Assembly: GCA_036274675.1 (NCBI GenBank)
Contig: DASUFE010000052.1
Coordinates: forward strand, 1 to 26,694
Direction of reading: 5' to 3'
Length of the DNA stretch: 26,694 bases
Origin: DASUFE01 sp036274675
GTDB lineage: Bacteria; Pseudomonadota; Gammaproteobacteria; HTCC5015
The stretch's first letter is position 1. Each line of letters starts with the position of its first letter. The notes under the pieces were generated by a model. That model was not told where the DNA came from, did no database searches, and saw only the letters and a list, made by a program, of their open reading frames with translations. This document shows positions 8,344-16,185 of this stretch, piece by piece. Position numbers and translations under genes: made by a program.

Positions 8344-8627
8344 GAACCTATCTCAAACTAAAATTATCGTGCGTGCGCCATTGCCGAACCATATTTAATC
8401 TATGCAAAAATCTCAACGCGACTGTTTCTACGCAGGCCCCCGCCCGGCGCCCCGTGTGCGAACACAGGGTATATTCCGTTTGAGCTCCTGACATTTTGAG
8501 ATAAATTCTACGGGCTGTGATTAGAACACAGTCCGTTAAAAATGTCTGTTAAATGTCTGTTTTCACAGTGGGAGAAGGCTCAAAATTGGTTATACTTTGT
8601 GACATCGCATACTGACGGGACGGAATT
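8344..8627. promoter_or_regulatory. Divergent intergenic region between lolC and the small secreted protein gene
   Basis: This 284-base non-coding gap holds several structures. A hairpin pairs ACGGGCTGTG (8510-8519) with CACAGTCCGT (8527-8536) over a 7-base loop, with one G-T pair. Right after it are two perfect tandem copies of AAATGTCTGTT (8540-8550 and 8551-8561). A -10-like TATACT lies at 8591-8596, 31 bases before the downstream ATG, with no convincing -35 box. A weaker GNRA-looped hairpin lies at 8450-8469. The tandem repeats are a possible operator for the rightward gene. Confidence 0.45.
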
Positions 8628-9083
8628 ATGCACGCTCTACGCAGCCATCTGGTTGTGATCTCTCTGATCGCCGGTCTGGGCATGGCCCAGTTCGCCTCCG
8701 CCCAAGCCCGCCTGCCTGAAAGCGGCCTCGACAAGAGCGCCGTCGAAACCCGTTTCGGCGCCCCCCAGCGGGTCGAAGGTCCGGTGGGTGAACCGCCGAT
8801 CACCAAGTGGATTTACGCGGATTTTATCGTGGTTTTCGAATACGACCACGTGGTACACACCGTACAAAGACAACCGGCCGTGGAACAAGGTTCGGCTGTT
8901 CCTTCCGAACAGCCCGCCCCGGCCCCCGCGGCCGGCATTCCCGAAACCGGCACGGATACCGGTAATGCGTCCGCAAGCGGCGCTTCCGCCGGCGCTCAAC
9001 CCGGCGTGGATGCGTCTCCCGAAACCGCCACTCCCGCCGACCGCCAAAGCGGCGGCGATACCCTGGATATTCCCGCCCAATAG
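8628..9083 (+). CDS. Small secreted/periplasmic protein, conserved N-terminal domain
   Basis: This 151-residue protein of unknown function starts with a clear signal peptide (MHALRSHLVVISLIAGL, probable cleavage after FASAQA). A compact domain of about 50 residues follows, with the motifs VETRFGAPQRVEGPVG, PPITKWIYADFIVVFEYD and VVHTV. This pattern (RFGAP, VGxPPIT, W-Y, FEYD) recurs in small periplasmic proteins of pseudomonads and relatives, to my recollection, with no known role. The last 70 residues are low-complexity, rich in Ala, Pro, Gly and Ser, and probably disordered. The ATG at 8628 follows GGGACGGA. The gene ends 6 bases before aguA, so it may be co-transcribed with the agmatine genes, though no functional link is evident. 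Confidence 0.75.
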   Translation: MHALRSHLVVISLIAGLGMAQFASAQARLPESGLDKSAVETRFGAPQRVEGPVGEPPITKWIYADFIVVFEYDHVVHTVQRQPAVEQGSAVPSEQPAPAPAAGIPETGTDTGNASASGASAGAQPGVDASPETATPADRQSGGDTLDIPAQ

Positions 9084-9089
9084 AAATAT

Positions 9090-10163
9090 ATGTACCGGTC
9101 CAAAATCGATTACGTTCCGGCCGAATGGGAGCGTCAGGACGGTGTGTTGCTGACCTGGCCTCGCCATGACGGCGATTGGAGCCCGCTATGGCATGACGCA
9201 ATCGCACATTTCGCCGAACTGGCCTCGATCATTTGCCGGAGCGAACGCCTGATCATCGCCTGTCCCGACGAAGACCGGGTTCCCGAAGTTCAGGCAAGCC
9301 TGCTCGCTCGGGGAGCGGATCCTGCACGCTTTCGCTGCTGCTGGGTACCCTCCGACGATACCTGGAGCCGCGACTTCGGGGCCATCGCCTGCATCCAGAA
9401 TGGCAAACCTCTGTTGCTCGATTTCCGCTTCAATGCCTGGGGCGGCAAATACTCGTCGTCGAGAGACGATGCCATCAACGGCGGACTGAGCAGGCTCGGG
9501 GCCTTCGCCGCCCCCCTCAAAGCCTGCGATTTCATACTGGAAGGCGGCAGCATTGAATCCGACGGCGCGGGCACCCTCTTGACCACCAGCCGCTGCCTGC
9601 TGTCGGAGCAGCGTAACTCGGCCGAGCGCTCGCAGGTGGAGGCTCAGTTGAAAAAATGGCTGCCGATCCAGCGCGTGCTGTGGCTGGACTCCGGATATCT
9701 CGCCGGCGACGATACCGACAGCCATATCGACAACCTGGCGCGCTTCGCCGACCCTCACACCATACTCTATGTCCAATGCACTGATTCCGCCGACGAGCAT
9801 TACGCGGCGCTCAAAGCCATGGAGGCCGAACTGAAATCCTTTACCGATGCCTCGGGCAAACCCTATCAACTGCGCCCGCTGCCCATGCCGCAGCCGGTAT
9901 ACAGCATTGTGGACGGCCGGCGCCTGCCCGCGAGTTATCTCAACTTCCTGGTCCTGAACGATGCAGTGCTGGTGCCGGCCTATGACGGTCCCGCGGACTT
10001 CAAGGCGCGGGACATCATCGCCGACAGTTTCCTCGGACGCCGCGTAATCGGCATTGATAGTCGCACGTTTATTGAACAAAATGGCGGCGTCCATTGCCTC
10101 ACCATGCAGTTCACCGCCGGCACCCTGAATCCGGAATTTTTCCAGGCAACGGCCGAGGCATGA
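9090..10163 (+). CDS. aguA: Agmatine deiminase
   Basis: AguA hydrolyses agmatine to N-carbamoylputrescine and ammonia in the cytoplasm, the first step of the arginine-decarboxylase route to putrescine. The 357-residue product carries the family's features throughout. These include the N-terminal WPRHDGDWSPLW segment, SDDTWSRDFG near residues 87-97 and RFNAWGGKY. The catalytic-site segments are LEGGSIESDG, DDTDSHIDN and NGGVHCLTMQ, the last with the nucleophilic cysteine at 336. It belongs to the guanidine-modifying (PAD) superfamily and is of normal length. The ATG at 9090 has no strong ribosome-binding site but follows the previous gene by 6 bases. aguB, for the next enzyme, lies 159 bases downstream across a repeat element. 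Confidence 0.95.
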   Translation: MYRSKIDYVPAEWERQDGVLLTWPRHDGDWSPLWHDAIAHFAELASIICRSERLIIACPDEDRVPEVQASLLARGADPARFRCCWVPSDDTWSRDFGAIACIQNGKPLLLDFRFNAWGGKYSSSRDDAINGGLSRLGAFAAPLKACDFILEGGSIESDGAGTLLTTSRCLLSEQRNSAERSQVEAQLKKWLPIQRVLWLDSGYLAGDDTDSHIDNLARFADPHTILYVQCTDSADEHYAALKAMEAELKSFTDASGKPYQLRPLPMPQPVYSIVDGRRLPASYLNFLVLNDAVLVPAYDGPADFKARDIIADSFLGRRVIGIDSRTFIEQNGGVHCLTMQFTAGTLNPEFFQATAEA

Positions 10164-10172
10164 AAGTAATCA

Positions 10173-10302
10173 AACCAAGGAGCACACGGAGCGCACAGAG
10201 TTTATCTTTCAGGCCAGAATCCAGGCTGCAAGCTATACGCCTGCCGCCTGAAACTTGCAGCTGGAAGCCCTTTTATAGAAATTTTCTGTGCTCTCGGTGG
10301 TT
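10173..10302. repeat. Dispersed inverted-repeat element R1, between aguA and aguB
   Basis: The left end reads AACCAAGGAGCACACGGAG (from 10173). The right end (10282-10302), on the other strand, reads AACCACCGAGAGCACAGA, so the two ends are imperfect inverted copies. The interior carries GGCTGCAAGC and CTTGCAGC, another inverted pair. It codes for nothing. It resembles R2, 0.9 kb away, in its end sequence and is probably a member of a short non-autonomous repeat family. Confidence 0.55.
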
Positions 10303-10322
10303 AGTCTTTTGAGATAGGTTCT

Positions 10323-11189
10323 ATGGATAACATGATCAAGGTCGCGGCGGTACAACAGGCCTATCGCGACGACAAACAGGCCAACCTGAAGCACAACATC
10401 GAAGGCGTGCGCGCGGCGGCCGCGGCCGGCGCGAAGCTGGTCGTCTTACCCGAGCTGCACACCACGCCCTACTTCTGCACCGCGCAGGACACCGCCAATT
10501 TCGACCTCGCCGAGCCCGTTCCGGGACCGGCGACCGAGATGCTCGGTCGTTGCGCCGCCGAGCTCAAGGTCGTGCTCGTCGGTTCCATCTTCGAACGCCG
10601 CGCCGCCGGGGTATACCACAACACCGCGGTCGTCTTCGACACCGACGGCAGCCTGGCCGGCCGCTACCGCAAGATGCACATACCCGACGACCCGGGTTAC
10701 AACGAGAAATTCTACTTCACGCCCGGCGACCTCGGCTTCCAGCCGATCAGGACCTCGCTCGGCACTCTGGGCGTGCTGGTGTGCTGGGATCAGTGGTTCC
10801 CGGAAGCGGCGCGCCTGATGGCCATGGCCGGCGCCGATATCCTGATTTATCCGACCGCGATCGGCTGGGATACCCGCGATACCGAGGCCGAGCGGCAGCG
10901 CCAGCTCGAAGCCTGGGTCACCGTGCAGCGCGGGCACGCCATCGCCAACAACCTGCCGCTGATCGCCTGCAACCGGGTCGGGGCGGAAAGCGCCAACGCG
11001 GACTTCTGGGGTAACAGCTTCATCTGTGGACCACAGGGCGAATTTCTCGCCCATGCGCAGACGGACGCTGCGCTGCTGACCGCCGAACTCGATATGAAGG
11101 CAAGCGAGCGCCTGCGCCGCATCTGGCCCTACCTGCGCGACCGCCGCATCGACGCCTACCAGGACCTTAGCAAGCGTTTTCGCAATTAA
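10323..11189 (+). CDS. aguB: N-carbamoylputrescine amidase
   Basis: AguB hydrolyses N-carbamoylputrescine to putrescine, CO2 and ammonia, completing the pathway begun by AguA. The 288-residue product is a nitrilase-superfamily enzyme with the full Glu-Lys-Cys triad. The glutamate is in VVLPELHTTPYF, the lysine in YRKMHIPDDPGYNEK, and the cysteine, residue 154, in VLVCWDQWFPEAAR. The YNEKFYFTPGD and YPTAIGWD segments are typical of the carbamoylputrescine branch. The ATG at 10323 follows GAGATAGG at a spacing of four bases. In-frame Met at position 4 is an alternative start of little consequence. Confidence 0.95.
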   Translation: MDNMIKVAAVQQAYRDDKQANLKHNIEGVRAAAAAGAKLVVLPELHTTPYFCTAQDTANFDLAEPVPGPATEMLGRCAAELKVVLVGSIFERRAAGVYHNTAVVFDTDGSLAGRYRKMHIPDDPGYNEKFYFTPGDLGFQPIRTSLGTLGVLVCWDQWFPEAARLMAMAGADILIYPTAIGWDTRDTEAERQRQLEAWVTVQRGHAIANNLPLIACNRVGAESANADFWGNSFICGPQGEFLAHAQTDAALLTAELDMKASERLRRIWPYLRDRRIDAYQDLSKRFRN

Positions 11190-11194
11190 TTACC

Positions 11195-11283
11195 AACCAC
11201 AGAGAACACAGAGGGCACAGAGACAGGAAATAATTCTTATATGCTTCCAGTTAATCTCTGTGTTCTCTGTGCGCCCGGTGGTT
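11195..11283. repeat. Dispersed inverted-repeat element R2, between aguB and mfd
   Basis: The left end (11195-11223) begins AACCACAGAGAACACAGAG. The right end (11255-11283) is its near-inverse, reading AACCACCGGGCGCACAGAG on the other strand. About 30 AT-rich bases lie between. The two arms can pair into a long hairpin. Its ends match those of R1. It ends 19 bases before the mfd start, so it lies in the mfd leader and may affect aguB-mfd read-through. Confidence 0.65.
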
Positions 11284-11302
11284 TGAAATTGTTTCGCTCA
11301 AG

Positions 11303-14300
11303 ATGACTTCTCCCTTATTAACGCTGAATCTGCCTGCGCCCCCACAAGGCGTCTCGAAGCTGCGGCTCGGCCGCCTGTACGGCGCGGCGCGCAGCCTGGC
11401 GGTGGCGGAGCTGTGCCTGCAACATCCCGGCGTCAGCCTGGTCATTACCGACACCATCGCGGACGCAACGCGGCTGGAACTGGAATTGAAGTTCTACTTC
11501 AAGGGCACACAGTATCCGCTGCATATCTTTCCAGACTGGGAAACCCTGCCCTACGATCATTTCTCGCCGCACCAGGATATCGTTTCGCAACGCCTGCTGA
11601 CCCTGTATGAATTGCCGCAATTAAAGCGCGGTGCGGTGATCGTCGCCGCGCGCACACTGCTGCACCGGCTGCCGCCGCCGGAATACATCCGCCAGTACGT
11701 ATTCCAACTGGGCGCCGGGCAGCAGGTCGATACCGCGCAGTTCCGCGAGCAGATGATCGCCGGCGGCTACCGGCATGTCGCCCAGGTCATGGAGCACGGC
11801 GAGTTCGCCGTACGCGGCTCGATCCTGGATATCTTCCCCATGGGCAGCACCCGGCCCTACCGCCTCGACCTGTTCGATCGCGAAATCGAAAGCATCCGCG
11901 ACTTCGATCCGGCCACGCAGCGCTCCGGAGCAAAACTCGAATCGGTGCGCCTGCTGCCGGCGCGCGAATTCCCGCTCGACGAGAGCGGGATCACCGCCTT
12001 CCGTAACCGTTACCGCAATCGTTTCGAGGGTAACCCGCAAGCGAACCCGGTTTACAAGGATATCAGCCAGGGCATCGCGGCCGCCGGCGCCGAATACTAC
12101 CTGCCGCTGTTTTTTGACTCCACACGCAACCTCTTCGACTACCTGCCGGCGGGAGAACTGGTAATCGCACCGGGCGATATCGAGCACGCCGCCGCCGCAT
12201 TTCATTCCGAAGTCGCCACGCGTCATGAAAGTTTCGCCCATGATATCGAGCGTCCCATATTAAAACCGGAAGAGCTGTACCTTTCTCCCGCGCAACTTGC
12301 GGCCGAACTCACGCGGCGCCCGCAGGCCAGCGTGCGGCCCTTCGCCCTTGAGGGGCAGGCCGGGAGCGACGGTCAGATCAACTGCGAGACGCGCCAGCCG
12401 CCCGCGCTGCAGCTGAATCCGCGCGCGGAGCAGCCCAGTCTCGCGCTGCAGCGCTTCATCGAGGATTTCGGCGGCCGCATCCTGTTTGTCTGCGAGTCCG
12501 CCGGCCGCCGCGAAGCCTTGCTGCAGCTGCTGCACAACATCGACGTACATCCGCTCGCGCACGAAAGCTGGCAAGGATTCCTGTCCTCGCGGGAGCGCCT
12601 TGGCATCATCATCGGGGCGCTCGAACAGGGCGTACTCATAGGCTCACAGCTCGCATTGATCGATGAAGCGCAGATCTTCGGCGAACGCGTACAGCAGCGG
12701 CGTCGCCGCCGCGACCGGCAGGCGCGCGATATCGAGGCCATTATCGGCTCGCTGACCGACCTGCATATCGGCGCACCGGTGGTGCACGAGTATCACGGCA
12801 TCGGCCGTTACCAGGGCCTGCAGACTCTCGAGATCGGCGGCATCGCCACCGAATTCCTGGCGCTTGAATACGCCGACGGCGACAAGCTGTTCGTGCCGGT
12901 GGCCTCGCTGGACCTGATCAGCCGCTATACCGGGGCTTCACCCGAAAGCGCGCCGCTGCACAAGCTGGGCGGCGAACAGTGGCAGAAGATCCGACGCAAG
13001 GCCGCGCAGCGGGTGCGCGACATCGCCGCCGAACTGCTGGACCTGTACGCGCGCCGCGCCGCGCGCCGCGGCCATGCCTTCAAGCCGGGCGAGAACGAGC
13101 TCAGCGCCTTCGCCGCCCAATTCCCCTTCGAGGAAACGCCGGACCAGCAGGCCGCCATTGACAGCGTGATCCAGGACATGACTTCCGGCACGCCGATGGA
13201 CCGGGTGGTCTGCGGCGACGTCGGCTTCGGCAAGACCGAGGTCGCCATGCGCGCCACCTTCGCTGCATTGCAGGACGCGAAACAGGTGGCCATCCTGGTT
13301 CCGACTACATTGCTCGCGCAGCAGCACTACCAGAATTTCAGCGACCGTTTCGCCGACTGGCAATACCGCATCGAATCGCTGTCACGCTTCAGCAGCTCCA
13401 AGGAACAGCAGCAGCTGCTGCAGAACCTGGCCGATGGCAAGGTGGACGTGGTGATCGGCACACACCGCCTGCTGCAGAAGGACGTGCGGTTCCGCGACCT
13501 CGGTCTCGTCATCGTCGACGAGGAGCACCGTTTCGGCGTCACGCACAAGGAAAGGCTGAAATCACTGCGCGCCGAAGTCGACGTGCTGACGCTTACAGCG
13601 ACGCCGATCCCGCGCACTCTGAACATGGCGATCTCAGGGTTGCGCGATCTGTCCATCATCGCAACTCCACCGCCGCGGCGCAACGCCATCCGCACCTTCA
13701 TCATCGAGTGGAACGACCAGTATATCATCGAGGCCTGCCAGCGCGAGCTCAAGCGCGGCGGCCAGATCTACTTCGTGCACAACGAAGTGCACAGCATCGC
13801 GCGTATCGCCGGCGAGCTGACAAAACTTCTGCCGGAGGCCAGACTGGCCATTGCGCACGGCCAGCTGCCGGAGCGGGAGCTGGAGAAGATCATGTCCGAC
13901 TTCTACCACCAGCGCTACAACATCCTGCTCTGCACCACCATCATCGAGAGCGGAATCGATATCCCGACCGCCAATACCATCATTATCAACCGCGCGGATA
14001 AATTCGGGCTGGCGCAACTGCATCAGCTGCGCGGCCGCGTCGGCCGCTCGCATCACCACGCCTACGCCTACCTGCTGACGCCGCCGATCGCCGGCGTTAC
14101 GGCTGACGCGAAAAAACGGCTGGAAGCCATCGCCTCGCTGGAGGATCTCGGCGCCGGCTTCTCGCTCGCCTCGCATGACCTTGAAATCCGGGGCGCCGGC
14201 GAACTGCTCGGCGACGAGCAGAGCGGCCAGATCCAGGAAATCGGATATACGCTCTACACGGAGATGCTGGAAAAAGCGGTCAAGGCATTGAAGAGCGGCC

Positions 14301-14785
14301 AGGAACCGGCGCTTGAACAGCCGCTGCACGACAGTCTGGAAATCGATCTCGCCGCGCCCGCCCTGCTGCCGCAGGACTATATTTACGACGTGCACACGCG
14401 GCTGGTGCTGTACAAGCGCATCGCCAATGCCGCGAGCGGCGAGGAACTGAACGAGCTGCAAGTGGAACTGATCGACCGCTTCGGCCTGCTGCCGGAACCG
14501 GCGAAAAATCTGTTCGGCATCGCCGGGCTCAAGTTCGAGGTGCGCGCGGCGGGTATCCGCCGTGTCAAGACCGACGCGCACGGCAATGGATTTATCGAAT
14601 TCGCGGAGAACCCCGACATCGCTATTGAAAGGCTGATCAAATTAATTCAAACTGAGCCCGCGCTGTACAAGTTCGACGGCAAACAGAAGTTGAATTTCAA
14701 ACCACGAGGCGCCTCGACACTGGAGGCCCGCATCAAATTCGTATCGCAACTGATCCGACACCTGAGAAATAAAAAGGCCGCCTGA
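11303..14785 (+). CDS. mfd: Transcription-repair coupling factor Mfd
   Basis: Mfd is a DNA translocase that removes RNA polymerase stalled at lesions and recruits UvrA for excision repair. The 1160-residue length is normal. An N-terminal UvrB-like region contains FPDWETLPYDHFSPH and the EHGEFAVRGSILDIFP stretch. The polymerase-interacting CarD-like domain lies at about residues 490-580 (HEYHGIGRYQGLQTLE). The translocase core has Walker A GDVGFGKTEVAMR near residue 639, DEEHRFGV near 739 and LTATPIPRTLNMA. Lobe two has TTIIESGIDIP and QLRGRVGRS. The C-terminal TRCF domain completes the protein. The ATG at 11303 lies just after repeat R2. The csiV-like gene follows after 2 bases. Confidence 0.98.
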   Translation: MTSPLLTLNLPAPPQGVSKLRLGRLYGAARSLAVAELCLQHPGVSLVITDTIADATRLELELKFYFKGTQYPLHIFPDWETLPYDHFSPHQDIVSQRLLTLYELPQLKRGAVIVAARTLLHRLPPPEYIRQYVFQLGAGQQVDTAQFREQMIAGGYRHVAQVMEHGEFAVRGSILDIFPMGSTRPYRLDLFDREIESIRDFDPATQRSGAKLESVRLLPAREFPLDESGITAFRNRYRNRFEGNPQANPVYKDISQGIAAAGAEYYLPLFFDSTRNLFDYLPAGELVIAPGDIEHAAAAFHSEVATRHESFAHDIERPILKPEELYLSPAQLAAELTRRPQASVRPFALEGQAGSDGQINCETRQPPALQLNPRAEQPSLALQRFIEDFGGRILFVCESAGRREALLQLLHNIDVHPLAHESWQGFLSSRERLGIIIGALEQGVLIGSQLALIDEAQIFGERVQQRRRRRDRQARDIEAIIGSLTDLHIGAPVVHEYHGIGRYQGLQTLEIGGIATEFLALEYADGDKLFVPVASLDLISRYTGASPESAPLHKLGGEQWQKIRRKAAQRVRDIAAELLDLYARRAARRGHAFKPGENELSAFAAQFPFEETPDQQAAIDSVIQDMTSGTPMDRVVCGDVGFGKTEVAMRATFAALQDAKQVAILVPTTLLAQQHYQNFSDRFADWQYRIESLSRFSSSKEQQQLLQNLADGKVDVVIGTHRLLQKDVRFRDLGLVIVDEEHRFGVTHKERLKSLRAEVDVLTLTATPIPRTLNMAISGLRDLSIIATPPPRRNAIRTFIIEWNDQYIIEACQRELKRGGQIYFVHNEVHSIARIAGELTKLLPEARLAIAHGQLPERELEKIMSDFYHQRYNILLCTTIIESGIDIPTANTIIINRADKFGLAQLHQLRGRVGRSHHHAYAYLLTPPIAGVTADAKKRLEAIASLEDLGAGFSLASHDLEIRGAGELLGDEQSGQIQEIGYTLYTEMLEKAVKALKSGQEPALEQPLHDSLEIDLAAPALLPQDYIYDVHTRLVLYKRIANAASGEELNELQVELIDRFGLLPEPAKNLFGIAGLKFEVRAAGIRRVKTDAHGNGFIEFAENPDIAIERLIKLIQTEPALYKFDGKQKLNFKPRGASTLEARIKFVSQLIRHLRNKKAA

Positions 14786-14787
14786 GA

Positions 14788-15675
14788 ATGTTTATAAATC
14801 GCCTGCTGCGTGCTCTCCGTAATTCCGCTTATTGCGGAATGGTATTTTTCAGCCTGCTGCAAGGCGCTCAGGCGCAACCGGCTCCGGCCCCGCAAGAAGA
14901 CCGCTGGTACGATGTTGAGCTGCTGATTTTCAAATACAGTAATCCCGAGGAGTTCGCCTCGGAGAACTGGCCTGAGCGCTGGTCGCTGCCCGATACCGCG
15001 AATACCGTCGATATCGACGGCATCGATCCCAAATACCGTGCCGATTTTCAAAGACTGGAAACATCGAGCTTCGGCGCCATGCAGGAAAAACTGGACAAAT
15101 CCGTCCGTTACGAAGTCCTGAACTACAGCGCATGGCGGCAGCGTGGCCTGGGCGCCGAACAGGCGGTCAGCGTTCATATACGAGCCGGCCGCCGGTATCA
15201 GTCCCCGGAGCGGGTTGCCGCCGGTTCCGAATTCGGGCTGTTCGAGGAAGGTTTCGTCGAACAGGATTTACTGCCCGAAGTCACCATCCGCCGCTACACA
15301 ATGACAGAGGCCAAAACCGGAAACCTGCTCTATGAACTGGAGGGCGACGTCAAGATCGTATTGAGCCGTTACCTGCACGTCTACGCTGACCTGCTGCTGC
15401 TGAAACCCGTGACGCTGACGCTTGTCCAACCGGAACGGAAGTCAACCGGCGCACGCGATCCGCGCGCGTCCTACAGCGTCGCATGGGTGCCGGATGATAC
15501 ACAGGCCGGGGCGTTTGAGCCTGCGATCGACGCGCGCGAAACCACTCAGCAAACTCTGTACGGCTTCAATATCAAGGCCCACCGCCGCATGCGCAGCGGC
15601 GAGCTGCATCACATCGATCACCCGCTGCTCGGCATCCTGATCCAGGCCAAGCCCGTCGAAGCCGCAAAACACTAA
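14788..15675 (+). CDS. csiV: CsiV-family periplasmic peptidoglycan-binding protein
   Basis: This 295-residue protein has a signal peptide (hydrophobic YCGMVFFSLLQGAQAQ, cleavage near residue 30). The mature part begins with DRWYDVELLIFKYSNP, the hallmark opening of the CsiV family. In Vibrio cholerae, CsiV binds peptidoglycan and supports PBP1a-dependent wall synthesis through LpoA. Genes of this family commonly lie directly after mfd, as here with a 2-base gap, which supports the call and points to co-transcription. The C-terminal part (YTMTEAKTGNLLYELEGDVKIVLSRYLHVYADLLL) is also typical of the family. The equivalence of function to the Vibrio protein is inferred from the family, not shown by the sequence. 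Confidence 0.82.
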   Translation: MFINRLLRALRNSAYCGMVFFSLLQGAQAQPAPAPQEDRWYDVELLIFKYSNPEEFASENWPERWSLPDTANTVDIDGIDPKYRADFQRLETSSFGAMQEKLDKSVRYEVLNYSAWRQRGLGAEQAVSVHIRAGRRYQSPERVAAGSEFGLFEEGFVEQDLLPEVTIRRYTMTEAKTGNLLYELEGDVKIVLSRYLHVYADLLLLKPVTLTLVQPERKSTGARDPRASYSVAWVPDDTQAGAFEPAIDARETTQQTLYGFNIKAHRRMRSGELHHIDHPLLGILIQAKPVEAAKH

Positions 15676-15685
15676 AAAGAATCGT

Positions 15686-15811
15686 CTCTCGCAGAGACGC
15701 AGAGGCGCTGCGAAGCGCCGGGTAAAGTAAATCGGCATTGCCGGGAAACCCGGATTTACAGAGTTGGATTTTAATTCTTATTCTCTACGCTCCCCGCGTC
15801 CCTGCGAGAAA
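15686..15811. repeat. Dispersed inverted-repeat element R3, between csiV and the DUF3147 gene
   Basis: The left end TCTCGCAGAGACGCAGAG (from 15687) and the right end, read on the other strand as TCTCGCAGGGACGCGGGGAG, are imperfect inverted copies about 75 bases apart. Inside are two small hairpins: GGCGCT-GCGA-AGCGCC (15704-15719) and CCGGG-AAA-CCCGG (15741-15753). The end sequence differs from R1 and R2, so this is a second repeat family. It occupies the gap between two converging genes and may also act as a transcription barrier. Confidence 0.55.
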
Positions 15812-15844
15812 GAAAACTATAAAAGCCATGGCTATCCGGCGGGC

Positions 15845-16183
15845 TCAGACAATTTTCAGCAGCCACAACATCAGCGCGTATGCTCCCAGCATGACGAGGC
15901 AGGACAACGGCAGGGCAAGCCAGAAGCCCATACCCTGCTTCAGCAACGCGGGAAAAACCAGAAAGAATACCAGCGACGGCAGTACCAGCCAGAAGATGTT
16001 CCGCGACAAAGCGCCAAGCTTCTGTGTATCCGAGGTTTCGAGATATATCCAGACAAAGGCCAGGATGGACACCAGCGGCAGTGAAGCGAGCGCGGCAGCG
16101 AAGAGTTCGTAGCGCCGCGACAATTCGCTGATCCCGGCAACAACCAGCGCCGTGACCAGAACCTTGATCGTGAAATACCACAT
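15845..16183 (-). CDS. DUF3147 family small membrane protein
   Basis: This 112-residue, almost wholly hydrophobic protein has about four membrane helices: residues 5-22, 28-47, 62-82 and 88-110. It matches the DUF3147 family by its length and opening pattern (MWYFTIKVLVTALVVAGISELSRR). No enzyme motif or metal ligand cluster is visible, and the function is unknown. Its ATG lies 2 bases after the stop of the copper ATPase gene, so the two are almost certainly co-transcribed. That suggests, without proving it, a role linked to metal handling. Confidence 0.8.
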   Translation of the reverse strand: MWYFTIKVLVTALVVAGISELSRRYELFAAALASLPLVSILAFVWIYLETSDTQKLGALSRNIFWLVLPSLVFFLVFPALLKQGMGFWLALPLSCLVMLGAYALMLWLLKIV

Positions 16184-16185
16184 CG

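Noticed and set aside
13634..14581. 315-codon open frame opposite mfd
   Set aside because: It is antisense to a certain gene, in GC-rich codons that leave opposite frames open; no domain or start signal.
15676..15844. Short coding frame inside the csiV-DUF3147 gap
   Set aside because: The gap is filled by an inverted-repeat element; frames across it have no ribosome site and overlap both arms.
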